From NCBI GenBank assembly GCA_002189035.1, contig CM007990.1, forward strand, positions 2,790,001 through 2,854,000: a stretch of DNA of 64,000 bases, given 5' to 3'. The DNA is from Utricularia gibba. Its lineage: Eukaryota > Streptophyta > Magnoliopsida > Lamiales > Lentibulariaceae. Below the pieces are notes generated by a model. The model saw only the letters and a program-made list of their open reading frames with translations, did no database searches and had not been told where the DNA came from. A program made the translations under genes and the position numbers. Positions 10,042-22,149 of the stretch are shown here, piece by piece (position 1 is the first letter of the stretch; every line of letters begins with the position of its first letter).

Positions 10042-13000
10042 GGGCCTTCCTAGTTGCGGTCTAATTTCCCGACGTGTCTTTGCGGTTGGACGCTTCGGAG
10101 CACCAAATCTCCCTCATGGAATTCCCTTGGGGATACCGAGTTGTTGTAACTTTTCTCCGTTCTTCTCTGATAAGCCCCTAGTCGGCTATAGATGCTTCAT
10201 CGCTTCTCTTCCAACAGCTCCAATTCCAGTTTTCGGAGTTCAGTATTCTCTTCTTCATTATAATGCTCTACCCGGTAGCTCTTCAAGGTCAGTTCGATAG
10301 GGCATATGGCTTCTGAACCGTAAACCAATAAGAATGGGGACTCCTCCGTGGTGGTTCGAGGGGTGGTGCGATATGACCACAGTACCTCATCTAAGCGATC
10401 TGCCCACGACCCCCCAAAATCTTCGAGCTTAGCTTCATACCTAGTCGGAGCGTTCGGTTCGTTACCTCTGTGAGGCCATTGCTCTGCGGGTGATATACCG
10501 AGGTGAAGTTATGCTTGACCGAATACTTATCCAGGAATGCATCCATTTTTCCTTCGGCGAATTGAGTTCCGTTATCAGTCACTAGTTCTTGAGGGATTCC
10601 GAACCGGATGAAGATGTTTTTCCACAGAAATCGGATAACGGTCTCCTCTGAAATCTTTGCCACGGCTTCAGCCTCTACCCACTTGGAAAAATACTCGACA
10701 CCCACGATGACGAATTTCCTTTGACCCGAGGTGTGGGGAAAAGGCCCATTATATCCACCCCCATCGGTCGAAGGGGCAGGAGAGTGGGAGAGAGGTTAGT
10801 TTGCTTACTAGTTTCCTCGGTATACTTGCATGGTATTGGCACACTTTGCACTTCTTCACCATATCGGTAATATCCTGCTTCATAGTTGGCCAGTAGTAAC
10901 CGGTTCTTAGAACTTTCCGGCATAAGGATCGTATTCCAATATGGCTGCCGCATTCACCCTCATGTAGATCGGTTATGAGTTCTTGAGAATGCTTTGCCCT
11001 GATGCACCTCAATAAGGGTCCATCTAAGGATTTGCGATAGAGAATTCCATTCACTAACGTATACCTCTTCACTCTAGTCTCTAACTGTCGGGCATTCGGC
11101 TTATCAGGTGGGGTTTTCCCATTTTGTAAATACCGGATGTAGGGCATCGTCCAGTCATCAAGGGGACTACGTTGTGGAGAGATATCGTTTCCCGGTTGCT
11201 GTGTGATATGATTTACGGCTCGTAGGCTCACCGAAGGTTGGTCCCGCAACTGAATTGTCACACTTCCTTCCCTTAACTCGTGAAACCCTGCTGCGAATCG
11301 GGCGAGGCTATCTGCGGACCCATTTTTCTCACGTGCTACGTGCGACAGGGTGAACTCCTTGAAGGTTTTAGCCAAGTCCTTCACCTGGGCACAGTACAGA
11401 GCCATGAGGGAGTCATGGGTTTCGTATTCTCCCGAAAACTACCCTTGCACAAGTCGCGAATCGGTGTAAACGTCGAGTTCTGCCACTCCCAGCTCCTTGG
11501 CAATTTTCATTCCCTCAATCAGGGCTTCATATTCGGCCACATTGTTAGAGGCAGGGAATGAGAATTTCACCGTAATATAAATATGCTCTCCTTCTCGGGT
11601 CTTAATGTCTATTCCTCCTCCGGCGCTGTTGTATGTTGAGCCATCCACGTGCATAGCCCATCGGTCGTTGGCTTCCATGAAACGGTCTATAGGCCTGGTC
11701 ATTTCGACCACAAAATCAGCAATAGGTTGGGCCTTGATTGATGTTCTCGACTTAAACTCAATATCCATTGTACTTAATTCAACTGCCCATTTGGCAACCC
11801 TTCCGGAAATCTCTGGACGAGACAGGATGTTCTTCAGAGGCTGACTGGTGAATACCACAATGTGCCGATCTTGGAAATATGACCTCAATTTGGTGGCTGC
11901 CATCTTCAGAGCCAAGATGAATTTCTCTGTCACCGTATAGCGGGTTTTGACCGGTAACAAACCTTTGCTTACATAATACACCGGCGAGTGATTATTTGCC
12001 GAGATTGTTGTCAAGACTGCGCTGACTGTGACGGGCGATATAGACAGATATAGTCCTAAGGGCTCCCCTGCTTTCGGAGCCACAAGAAGCGGGGGTGATG
12101 AGAGGTATTCCGTGAGTTTCTCAAAAGCAATCTGGCAATCCTCGTTCCATTCTAAAGTACTTCCCTTTCGCAAGACCTTGAAGAAGGATGCCGACTTATC
12201 GACTGACTGAGATATGAAACGGCTGAGGGCAACCAATTTACCCGTGAGGCTCTGGTATTCCTTGATTGTTCTCGGGGTCAGCCTTGATTCCTCTCTCCAA
12301 TACGTAATACCCAAGGAATTTTCCACTTTGCACCCCGAAACAACATTTCAATGGGTTGAGCTTTAACCCGTATGATCGACATAAAGAGAAACACGAATCC
12401 AAATACGCTAAATGGTCTTCTTCATTCATAGATTTCACGATCATATCGTCCACATACACCTCCATTGAGGTACTGATTTCAGAAGAGAATATTTTATTTA
12501 CCAACCTCTGGTAAGTCGCCCCAGCGTTCTTCAATCCGAAAGGCATTGCCACGTAGCAGTAAACTCCATCCTTAGTGTAGAAGGTGGTTTTCGGTTGGTC
12601 TTTCTCGACCACGAAAACTTGATGATACCCCGAATAGGCATCCATGGTGCTCAGAAATCGGGATTCGGCAATGGCGTCCACTAGCTTGTCGATCTTTGGC
12701 AAAGGATAAGGGTCCCTTTCGCAGCAGGCGTTGAGGTCGGTGAAGTCAATGCACATCCTCCATTTTCCCCCGGGCTTCGGGACAACAACTGTGTTGGAAA
12801 CCCATTCGGAGTTCTGGATCTCCTTCACATAACCAGCTTCCAAGAGCTCTCTTGTTTTTTCTTTGATAATTCGGCACTTTTCCTCCGAGAAATGTCGTTG
12901 CTTCTGCCGAATCGGTTTTGCCCCCGGGTAGGTATCAATGTGATGTTCGGCGACGGATCGATCAATGCCTACAAAATCCGCAGCAGTCCAGGCAAAAATA

Positions 13001-13995
13001 TCGGTGTTCTTCATCAAAAGTTCAACTAACCTTTTCTCGAATCTAGCGTCTAGATTGACACCGACGCGGGTGGCTTTCTGCGCATCTCCTGGTATTAGTT
13101 GCACCGACTTGTACCCTACTGGTTCCATTGCTTGTCGAGGGGTTCCTTTTCTACCATCATTACTCTCGACTTCTTCGCGCAGGGGTCCCGACAAGAAGAT
13201 ACATAACAGGACCGGGCGGTGGGTTGGTCGATACCCATCGTGCAAATGCCCTTCGATGTTGGGAATTTGATTTTCAAATGCACAGTGGAGGGTAACATAC
13301 CGAATTGGTTGATGCCGAGTCGCCCGAGGATGATGTTGTACGAGATCTCTGAATCCAGGATTAAGAATTCCAACCTTTCGGTTCGGCTCCGCCCTGCCGC
13401 TCCGAATGTTACGGGCAGGGTTATTTTCCTGATAGTTTGCACGGCCCGCTGGTCGAATGCGTACAACTCCATGCGCACATGGCGAATATTTCCCTCGTTA
13501 GATGACGCCAGTAACTCGGCCACTTCTTTCTTCATGATGTTGCACGAGGATCCTTGATCGACAAGAATCCTCCTTACCTTGGTGCTCCCACATATTCCTG
13601 ACACCACCAAGGGCTCATCTCTCGCGGCTGGGCCAACCGGGTCATCTCTGCTGGAGAAGCTGATCTCTTCCTTTTCCCAAGCAGCTTTCTCAGTCGGATC
13701 ATTTCCGATTTCGAAAACTTCTTTTCTGACTTCATCCAAATATCTCTTCCGTTCCTTTCCGGACACATCCATCTCGGTTCCTCCGGATATCATATGGATT
13801 ACCCGAATATAGGGGGGACTACCCCGCATTTGATGGGCATTCCGTGAACTTTCCGATATGTCTTGTCCTTCTCCAAGATTCGGTTCCCTATTGGCTCGCG
13901 AGTTCGCCATCCCAGGTTTCGGAGGGAATTTCGGATATCGGTTCTCCTCGTTCCCCCTTCGCTCATTACGTTCTCTTTTTCGGTCCTTGAAGAGT
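10041..13995 (-). pseudogene. Gypsy pol: protease, reverse transcriptase, RNase H, integrase, broken
   Basis: Minus-strand pol in several frames. Protease: ILVDQGSSCNIM near 13560. Reverse transcriptase: 13245-12238, with KWRMCIDFTDLN, AMPFGLKNAGATYQR and the catalytic VYVDDMIVK near 12450. RNase H: 12326-11439, with HVDGSTYNSAGGGI and an in-frame TAG at 11439-11441, then VAREKNGSADSLAR. Integrase: zinc region (HEGECGSHIG then CKVCQYH) within 11405-10749, then a catalytic core with VTDNGTQF and SVYHPQSNGLTE (10705-10391), continuing degraded to about 10041. Frame changes lie near 13130, 12300, 10750 and 10690. The element cannot make a working polyprotein. Confidence 0.9.
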
Positions 13996-14004
13996 GGAGT
14001 TGAG

Positions 14005-14766
14005 GGAGCAACTGGAACCACAACGCTGCGTTTTGACCCTTTCTCGGACGATTTAGTCGGAGAAGAGCCCGAGAGAGGATTCAGGGTCCCGAACGGATTA
14101 CCCACGTATGACGGAAAAGGGGACCCCATATCGCATGTAACCGACTTCGATATGAAGATGTCCACAGTTCGACATTCGGAGGCCATGAAGTGTAAGCTGT
14201 TTGCTTGCTCGCTCCAGAAAGGAGCGAAAACTTGGTTTAAACAGTTGGAACCATGCAGCGTGGCCTCTTATCGGGAATTAATACTGCTCTTCACTACCCA
14301 ATACGCTGTTAACATTGAAGCTCCACCTTCGAAGGCATCATTATACTCTATTCGGTATGACCACCGAAAAGAGAGCTTGCGAAGATTCATCGATCGATTC
14401 AACTGCTTGGTGTAGGATGTCCAATTGGATTTAAAAGAAAGGGTGGAAATAATGAAGCAGGCCTTAGGAACGTCGAAATTGGGACAGAGCCTATCGAAGT
14501 CCCCACCAAAGAATCTCGGAGAATTGCTAAGGAAAATCATGAAGTACATCCGAGTGGATGACGACCTCAGGGCCGAGATGAAAACCCGCGTGGACATTCG
14601 TCCAGTCCCACAGCAGGAGACCCAACTTAACCGGGGCCCCAGGCCGAATAAGCGTCGTGAAGTATATCAGGTGGAACCAACCAGAACAGATGCCTACTGC
14701 GAAATACACAAGACCACCGGGCATGATACTGCCCACTGCCGACTGATGAAGAGGATGATCGAGTAG
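14005..14766 (+). pseudogene. Gag centre and C-terminus, inverted relative to pol
   Basis: The plus strand encodes a clear retrotransposon gag domain: GFRVPNGLPTYDGKGDPISH, then KGAKTWFKQLEPCSVASYRE, YRELILLFTTQYAVN and RKESLRRFIDRFN, and later YCEIHKTTGHDTAHC, which is zinc-knuckle-like. In-frame TAG codons fall at 14413-14415 and 14764-14766, each explainable as C to T in CAG. Gag N-terminus and pol are on the minus strand, so this segment of about 0.8 kb has been turned around. Flipped back, it would join the N-terminal gag piece on one side and the FKDRKRERNERRG segment before protease on the other. The left breakpoint is somewhere in 13975-14040. Confidence 0.85.
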
Positions 14767-14792
14767 TATCATGCTGGTCGAGGGATGAACAA

Positions 14793-14816
14793 CGCGATGC
14801 GGGGTTCCGCATCGCG
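14793..14816. repeat. Perfect palindrome beside the gag inversion
   Basis: CGCGATGCGG at 14793-14802 and its exact reverse complement CCGCATCGCG at 14807-14816 surround a four-base loop, GGTT. The structure lies just at the right end of the inverted gag segment, before minus-strand gag resumes. It probably marks the rejoined breakpoint. Confidence 0.85.
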
Positions 14817-14819
14817 ACT

Positions 14820-15104
14820 TTAAAGGAAGTTGAACATTGTCTTTCTTGCTTCCTCCTCGGTTTTGGATTCAGTCTCCGTATCTGGGGGGTACTCCGGAAT
14901 AAGAGGTTGCTTCCCCGTTCGTGGTGCGGTTTCGGGTGTTCTCTCCTGGGTGTTGGAGTTGAGACCTGAAGGTGCCCGGAGGTCTGTAAGGATTTCCGTT
15001 AGCAGGGCCTTCAGTTGCTCCCTGCTAGTGATCATAAGGCCGGGATCTTGAGCGTCGGCACTTCCGTCATGAGCCGAGTCGGTGGCTATGCTATTTTCCG
15101 CCAT
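14820..15104 (-). pseudogene. Gag N-terminal piece
   Basis: A minus-strand frame of 94 codons from ATG at 15104, the first ATG after the primer site. It starts MAENSIATDSAHDGSA and is acidic and Thr/Pro-rich, as gag leaders in this group often are. It ends at a stop right beside the palindrome and inversion junction. Confidence 0.6.
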
Positions 15105-15163
15105 GACTCGTGATTAGCGAGTGGCTCCTGTGGGTTTCTCAAATGGGACTGTGGAACGTAGCC

Positions 15164-15178
15164 CCACGGTGGGTGCCA
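15164..15178 (-). other. Primer binding site of the gypsy element
   Basis: On the minus strand, TGGCACCCACCGTGG follows the end of the 5' LTR after four bases (TATT). It begins with TGG as required to pair with a tRNA 3' CCA end, and the phrase is common beside plant gypsy LTRs. It fixes the right-hand LTR as the 5' one. Confidence 0.7.
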
Positions 15179-15182
15179 AATA

Positions 15183-15572
15183 TGTTATGGGTGAAATCGG
15201 TATCCGGTGAGAGGCCAATTTTAGGTGATAGGCGCGGTCGGGAATGCCACACTTAGTCACCTTCTTCACGGCTAGTACGATTAAAATAAGAGTGCATAGG
15301 GATTTTTTTACATGGAAACCGCCGGAGAGCGGAAAAACCACGGAGCTGTCGGAGCTCGCCGAAAAAGAGTTTCACTAGGTGGAGGTCGCAAAAAAAGAGA
15401 ATACAATTTGAAGAAATCTTTTTTGAGTCCAACTCCTTTCTCGTCATAATTCTGTCTATTTATAGGAGAGCTCACTCTGACCGAATTCTAGTGTCTGCAA
15501 ACATCAGTTGCTTTCTGCTTCTGCTATACGATCTCGCTTTTCAGGTATCGGCCGCCTGTTATGCCGTAATTG
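15183..15572 (-). repeat. 5' LTR of the gypsy element, truncated
   Basis: Matches 6724-7115 of the other LTR, then stops abruptly after GCCGTAATT. The last part, about 140 bp holding the true LTR start, and the target duplication are missing. The next bases, from about 15573, belong to the host LTR. Confidence 0.88.
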
Positions 15573-15979
15573 GTGTGATAAAATTGGGTTTAAGCCTAAA
15601 GATTCTCTTAAGTGATAAAAGAGTCAAATCCGAGTGTAAAACCTAACCAAATTATCTTTACTTTATGTTTTCTATGCATTTTCGTTATTTTTTTTGCTCA
15701 TTCACCCCTGTAGTTTATTCATTTTAATTGTTGCTATTTTATATTCTATGTATATAAGACCTAAATCCTTAGAAACCCTCTTGTTTTCAGTAAATGTAAA
15801 GAATATTAAGAAATTGCAATCATTTCCTGTGAATTCGACTCTTGCTTGTTACACTAAATTAATTTCTATGATTTATGTAATAGAATAACTAGATTTATAT
15901 TTTTTTTATGCGTTGAACAACTAGACCATGATATTTAACAACAAATTCCGACATTCATCAGAGAATGAGTTGTTACATT

Positions 15980-15990
15980 TGGTATCAAAG
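15980..15990 (+). other. Primer binding site after the old LTR
   Basis: TGGTATCAAAG follows the old LTR end by two bases. The standard plant site complementary to initiator tRNA-Met is TGGTATCAGAGC; this differs by one base over the first ten. Confidence 0.55.
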
Positions 15991-16468
15991 TCAAACTTGA
16001 GCTTTTGTCAATGATGAGATGAAGAAGCATTCAACAAGGATACTGAGTATTTAAGAAAGGAAGAATGTAAGTCTAGGAGTTTGGTTACTGTTCATACATT
16101 AGTTACGGATGGAGAAATATACATGCTTTAATAAAAGTACCTTGTTAATTTTATATGAAGATTTTTTTCCGAAAGAGAAAAATGTAAATCGTGAGAGTTG
16201 GGTATGGGAAGTGAATAATGTCATGTTAGATGAGGGAATTTAAGCCTACAATAATCCAATATTATTGTATAAAATATGTACGTACCATTAATAAGTAAAA
16301 AATATATATATACTATCTAATAAAACAAAATAATGACATAAAAATTGTTTTATGACTAATGGTACGCCTAGGTTTGGAGATGCCCTCAGAGGATCTTCCC
16401 TTGCTCGGAGACTCAATAGCATTCTGCTGAAACGTACAACATATTTTCCTTTCTAACATCTCCAGATC
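15991..16468. other. Residual element DNA and F-box gene upstream region
   Basis: No gene. 16085-16245 repeats the sequence before the old LTR (5960-6127). GTTTGGAGATGCCCTCAG at about 16370-16387 resembles the reverse complement of GGGCATCTCCAA termini common in plant Harbinger-type elements. It stops about 80 bp before the F-box gene start, so promoter and repeat may be in contact. I saw no convincing TATA box. Confidence 0.4.
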
Positions 16469-19349
16469 ATGGATTCTGAAGGCATCCAGTATTCTTCAGC
16501 TACATGCAAGCGGAAGTCATCATCGGCTGTGGAAAATATTGGGGAAGATGCCCTCTCTATGATTTTCGCTCTTCTCGACCTCACCCATTTCGTCCGCTGC
16601 TCCGCTGTCTGCAAGTCTTGGTACTTTTTCTCGTTTCTATTAGTTACTGCTCACCCTTACCATCTTTATTCTGAAAATGGTTAGTAAACGGAGAAGGGGT
16701 CAAACGTTGACGGAATGTAAGATCCTGAATGTTGAATGAGTGATTCAATTTCCTTTCAAAAATTTTTAGGGTTAGTGAGTTGGTGTGATCGTTTATACTT
16801 TAGGTGCTCTGTTGTGAAAAAAATGAAGTATATGCGAGTACAGAATCTCAGTCTACTCCACAGCAATGAATCCATTACCCCGCAAGATGGAGCTTCTTCT
16901 TCGGATACATTTCTAGATTATCAGCTGGAACAGTGGGCGGTGAAACAACACCGTTCGTGTTTGCACGACGGTCATGCCAATGTTTTTCAGTGGAAAGGTC
17001 ACGCGGTAGGGTAAATCACCATTTTCGCCCTCGCCTTTCTAATTTTGTATGTAAACTTGCACTCCTTTGGTTTGCTAATGCTGGTGCATAATTGTCAGTA
17101 CAATATTTCATCACTTGGTTTCTTGTCAGGGTCAACAAGTGTAGAATGAAGGCAGGCCTGATTCTGACTGGTGTTGGTGATAAGGTAGAATAACATAATG
17201 TTCAACACTTTGCAGGCTTGCTGCCATTTATGCCAAAAATGATTTTAATCCCGCCCACCATGCCTATGATACTGTACATGTCCAAATAGCGCATTGTATT
17301 TCTCAAAATGCCAGGCAATGCATCTTTGGTCTGCGGAGAACTGCAAAAGACTGGACAGTTACTATTTACCTGACAAGATGCCATTAGTTGACTTCAACTT
17401 TGATGAGTCAAAGGTAATGTTGATATCTTTTTTCGAGTTTTCATCTATCTGGAGAAGCTGTTTCTTCATGTATCATATTATGGGTTCTGCTATAATTCAT
17501 TTATTGTAAGTTTGTCATACCCTGAGTTATTTTTGGATGTAAAACGTAATCTATCATGTCTCATAGAGTAAATGTATTGTTTCAAGATGGACCATTTTAT
17601 GTTGTCTTGCTAAACGAATCATCTCAAAGGCATTTCTCATCCGTGGTTTCTTTAAAGGTTGTTGGTCTGGTGGGGACACGTATATGCATATGGAAGCGTA
17701 TTGGGTCTAGAGATCTGTTTTGTTCACGTGATGGTTTATTCACCAAGGGGTTATGTATGTGGTAGGTCATAACCATTTCTACTTTGAGTGCAATGTTATG
17801 GCTTCCTGCATTGAGTTATATATATTTCAAGGTTTCAGCAAAATATATATCTCATGTGTTATTTTTTTTCAGGTTAATTTTCTTTCTATATTGCAAAACT
17901 GATTGGTGACATGACATCATTTTTATTTGTGATCGATGAGCTATTCAATAAAGGCAACTTCCATTCATTGACGTATCATAATCCAAAATTTATTTTTTCT
18001 GCTGAGAGACCAAGCATGCACATGTGATGCGATAGTCTAAGAATCCACAAAGATGATGGTTATGTTAAGTTGAACTTATAATTAATAATGACATATTATC
18101 TTCTTAAATATTCTGAGTATCCTTGGGAGCCCTATTCAAAATATCTTGTGGAGAAGTTTTCATTATTGTTTATGCACTTCATGCAGTTTTGCAGACCCAC
18201 ATGCTGTAGTTGGCTGTGATGATGGGAAAGTTCGTGTTTTTGACATGTACAGCCGGAAGATCTCACTTATAGTAAAGTATGTTTCTTTCATCAAGTCCAT
18301 AGATACTATTGCTGATTGCTTGCGTGTGTAGTGTAATTAATCGTCATAGTTATGTGATTCTTATTATGATTTACTGAAACTTAATGCACCATTATAGTTG
18401 TCTTAAGCTCTGAAGTGCTGCATCTCTTTGTTTTGGAGGTTTCATTCAGCGAAATACTGTATCTAGCTCACTACTATGATATATTTTTCTCTATTTTTTT
18501 TCTGTTTTCTTACAGGATGCATTCATATTCAGTATCTTGCTTAGCAATGACAGATGATCAATTGATTGTTAGTGGCTCATCAAGTGGCACCATTTCTTTA
18601 TCAGATCTTTCAACAGACCAGATGGTGAACTCCCTGGATACTCGTGATTCTGCAGGTTAGTGACACCATTAGCTTGTCGCAGTCTTTTTTTTTTTTTTTT
18701 GAGGCACAAACAAAACTGGTTTTCAGGATGAAGAATTTATTTTTCTTGAGATTTTTTAAACTCTCTGGGATCATAAATATTGTGACGCAGGTATAAAAAC
18801 GCTGTGTTACAACCCAAGATCTTATTCGCTATTTACTGGTTCAAATTCAGGTTTCGCATCATGCTGGGATTTAAGGTATGAAGGGGCCTGAAAAGTGCAT
18901 CACCTTTTGTAAATGCCTAATCTAGCTTGTGCTTCCAACCATTGTATTCATGTGGCCTCTTATTGAACTCCATCCAATGAAACTGATTTGGCTTGAACAG
19001 AAAACTGCGTAGAGTATGGACCAATAGGATTAGCCCCAATATGCTTCACTGTGTACAGCACCTAAGGAACGATACATCAACTTTGGCTGTTGGTGGAATA
19101 GATGGAGTGCTGCGGATCCTTGATCAGGAAACAGGTGAAGTGTTGTCAAGGTATGTCATGCAACACAAAACCAATATAAACCGAGACACAGAAAGAAAAA
19201 AGACTGCTGTGAAGCTTTCAGAAGATGATCGTATTGATCTGATTCCAAGTCGCCCCCCTATAACAAGCCTAGCTGTGGGGATGCGGAAAATTGTTAGTGT
19301 TCATGGTGATAGACAACTGAGACTATGGATGTTTAGGAACAAATCATAA
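16469..19349 (+). CDS. F-box/WD40 repeat protein
   Basis: Nine exons: 16469-16620, 16804-17010, 17130-17184, 17315-17413, 17658-17761, 18187-18276, 18516-18655, 18791-18875, 19001-19349. All introns are GT-AG; the lengths sum to 1281, giving 426 residues with the frame intact. An F-box motif (IGEDALSMIFALLDL, then RCSAVCKSW) occupies residues about 22-51 and continues into exon 2. WD40-type repeats follow from about residue 100: QWKGHAVGVNKCRM, LTGVGDK, AVVGCDDGKVRVFD, LIVSGSSSGTISLSD, ASCWDLR and VGGIDGVLRILD. The layout matches the plant family of Arabidopsis At3g52030. F-box proteins join an SCF ubiquitin ligase through SKP1, and the propeller would hold the substrate. The substrate is unknown. 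The gene is apparently intact. Confidence 0.9.
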
Positions 19350-22149
19350 AGCGTTTCTCATTTGCATTGGGAGCTCCTGTCTTATTTGTCAACTTTTCCT
19401 TGAGAGAGTCATCTTTCGGTGCATGTGTTGTCATATATTTATCAGTTCTCATTACCAAGTTGATGCAAGTTTCAGAATGAGATTATTATAGAAAAGGAAA
19501 TTTAATTCCTTATCATCCTTCTGAAATAATGATAAATCCCACGGGCTTGATAGAAAGAAGGAAATCAGTAAGTCTTCATGCCTAATAAGAGGTACTCACT
19601 CAATCAAGGGATACGCTTGATAACAGATTTTCCTAACGAGAGATATCTACTCGATGAAGGAAACTCTCACAATCCTCTTGGTCGACAAGGAGCAAGCTTG
19701 ATGCACTTATGGGCTACTCGGGATGATGTTTGACTAACAATCTTTCTAGAAATGGGTTTGCATCCATGGGATATGGCAAAGGTAGTTAGGCAAAAGAAGA
19801 AGAGGTCTAACAGTGCAGCAGAGTATTGGGTAGGTATTCAAGGTAGAGAATGTAGCAAGCAAGATCAGTTTCTAGTTGAAGAGTCAAGGGAGAAGAAATC
19901 TCATTAAGCCCCGCCCTATCTCTTCATAGAGGCATTTGTTTTTATAGTGTATAGAGCATGATGAAATGTGATATTCAAGTAGTCATGCATTAAGAAAATT
20001 TACTCAATAAAAAAAATTATAAATTCAACAAGCAACCTAAAAATATTCACTAAAAAAAATATCTTAGTGACAGGTCTAGAGAGAGTAATAGGTCTTTAGC
20101 TATATGCTTAACGCATAAGAAAGCTTAAGAAACAGTTTTGATAGCGGCACAAGGGAATGACAAGGTTTTAATGAGGGAATTTACATCAAGATTAAGGGAT
20201 ATTCGGGAATCTCAACATGACAAGCCTTTTAGGCTCTATGGAGGACAGACCTTCTTGGAAAACACCGTAAAAAACCTAGAGGCAAAGCTGGGTCCGATAA
20301 GTTATCAAAGACTATAATGAAGCCTGGGACATCCTTTGTTGCCAAATAGGAAAAAGTTTCATTCTAACGAATTCCATTGAGGCGATGACAATTAATTTTT
20401 ATTAAAAGAAATCCCACCAAAGAAATTCAGACCGGTTAGCTGAAAAAGGAAATCCCACCAACTATCAAAAGGTGGACATGTATGTAAGGAGGAAAGGGAA
20501 GAGATATTAAAGACTTCTGACCATTTTTTTAAAGCTAGGACCCTTAGAATGTGGAAGACAGAAAGCAAACGAAATTAAGCTACAATAGTAGAATTTCTGC
20601 CTAGTTTTGAAAAATGTTTGTGTTCATTTTAAACTGATGCTGAGTAAACTCTTTTCCTAGTGTGAGAGCACCTTCGGTTTTCTTCATTTTTCGTTTCACT
20701 ATTTCCTTATTCTTTCTTTGATTTCCTGTTCTCTAGCACAGTTATTGTTACGATCTACAAAAACAAGAACATTTCAAACCCGGTAGCTAATAGGCTGATT
20801 TATAGTTTTCAAAAATAAAGCAGCAGTAAAAACTGTCGAACTAGGATTTTGACTAAGCTACATTCACTCTTTCAACAGATTATACCCATAAGAAACCTTA
20901 TTTCAACAATTCAAGCTTGTAAAAACCAAGTGAATGTAGACATACTAAAAAATAAATTTTCTCAAATAAAGAGTGAACAACATCGGCACAACAAACATTC
21001 GATTTTAGAAAAATAAAAGTAAGCATAGTTCAAAATAAAGAAAAAAAGAAGAAGAAGAAAAATGTAAACTTACCTAATTCAAGTTCTTCCACTTCCTTTA
21101 TTCCCATGGTAAAGGACCTATTCTTGGATCATAAAATGCTCACACGGCAGATTTACACGCACCAAGAAGTTGATGCCAAGAGGGTTAAGGAACTAGTGGC
21201 TAAACAGGAAGCTATCCAAAACCATTGCCAGCACACTCTAGTAGAGGGTAGAGAGCCTCTCAAGAATTGCTCACTGTATGATGACACTGCATTTAGAGTC
21301 TACCCTCAATGGATGAACCTACTGAAATAGGGCATGGAAGCCTATTACAGAGGGAGAAAAGTTGCTCATCAGCATGTATACCTACAACCCTTTTCTTCCT
21401 CTAAGTCATTGGTAATGTTCCTAGATTCATTTATTGAGCTTTCAAGGGGCTCCCCTGATTCAATGGCATCGATGATCCTGACTAGTATTTCAGTTTGTTC
21501 GACATTTAGATGAGCTCAGCACTAATGAACGATGGATGAGGTGCTGATTATTTACAAATGTACTTGCTATGTCGAGAAGTTCTCAACATTTGGGTAAGCT
21601 GGGTGCATGCAAGTTCTATAAGTTCCTTTGCACCACCTCATAAAACACTGACGAGTGTATTCTTTCCACCATGAATTTAGAATAGTTGTTGATTAGAGGG
21701 TACTCAACAATTCCCAAGGTTAGGTGAACATCTCAAGGAACCAAGGGAAGGAATGAAGGATGATGACCTCCCAAAGTTCCCTAGCATAAAGCATCTATCA
21801 AGGATTGCGTCTCTAAGAAGAAGCATTCAAATGGTGAAGGTTTTTCCAACCACCCGGATTGGAAGGAGCAGAACAAGATGATTGATGAGCCACCTATTGA
21901 CACTATGAGTGTCACTCGGGTGCCCTCATACCATGGAAAAATCATTTGCATGGAATGCACCAAATAGGTTTTAATTATCCTCTCCATTTTTATTACTTCT
22001 GAGCATTACCTGTTTTGGGGTTGTGACCTGCATTATGTGTTTCAGGGATGTGACACCCCCCCCCCTCCTTGTCTGTTTCAAGTTCATGTCTCCATTCTAT
22101 TCAAGGATTGTACCCCATATGTAATTATTATGTCAGGTCATGCATGTTG
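19350..22149. other. Intergenic DNA with unidentified fragments
   Basis: No recognisable gene. A 74-codon plus-strand frame at 21106-21330 (starting VKDLFLDHKMLTRQIYTHQE, with alpha-helical composition) resembles gag-like remnants but cannot be placed. The stretch probably holds old retrotransposon DNA. Confidence 0.4.

Larger units (their letters stand above)
6724..15572 (-). mobile_element. Ty3/gypsy retrotransposon, Tat-like, with antisense gene
   Basis: The element reads right to left: 5' LTR (15183-15572, cut short), primer site, gag, pol with protease, reverse transcriptase, RNase H and integrase down to about 10041, antisense gene on the plus strand (7729-10041), 3' LTR (6724-7255). 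A VDQG-type protease site and an antisense ORF between pol and the 3' LTR are known features of the Tat lineage. The LTRs differ at roughly 15 sites over 390 bp by eye, mostly transitions, so it is neither fresh nor ancient. Pol has several frameshifts, the gag centre is inverted, and the 5' LTR has lost about 140 bp with its target duplication. The left flank has GAATG (6719-6723) with no partner on the right. Confidence 0.9.
6128..15977 (+). mobile_element. Old LTR (about 1 kb) split by a nested gypsy element
   Basis: A plus-strand LTR seems to run 6128-6723 and resume at 15573-15977, about 1000 bp without the insert. It starts TGATAACACT and ends in GTTACA, and is followed at 15980 by TGGTATCAAAG, close to the usual methionine-tRNA primer site. 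A second partial copy of the same LTR is at 46494-47380. That copy reads straight through the insertion point (GAATG then TGTTAAAGC), which identifies the junction. The internal region after the primer site is almost absent, so the lineage is unknown. Confidence 0.7.

Noticed and set aside
13858-14100. Start of the plus-strand frame before the gag core as a longer gag
   Set aside because: The first part (up to about 14005) is the complement of the minus-strand pre-protease region; only the part from about 14010 matches gag.
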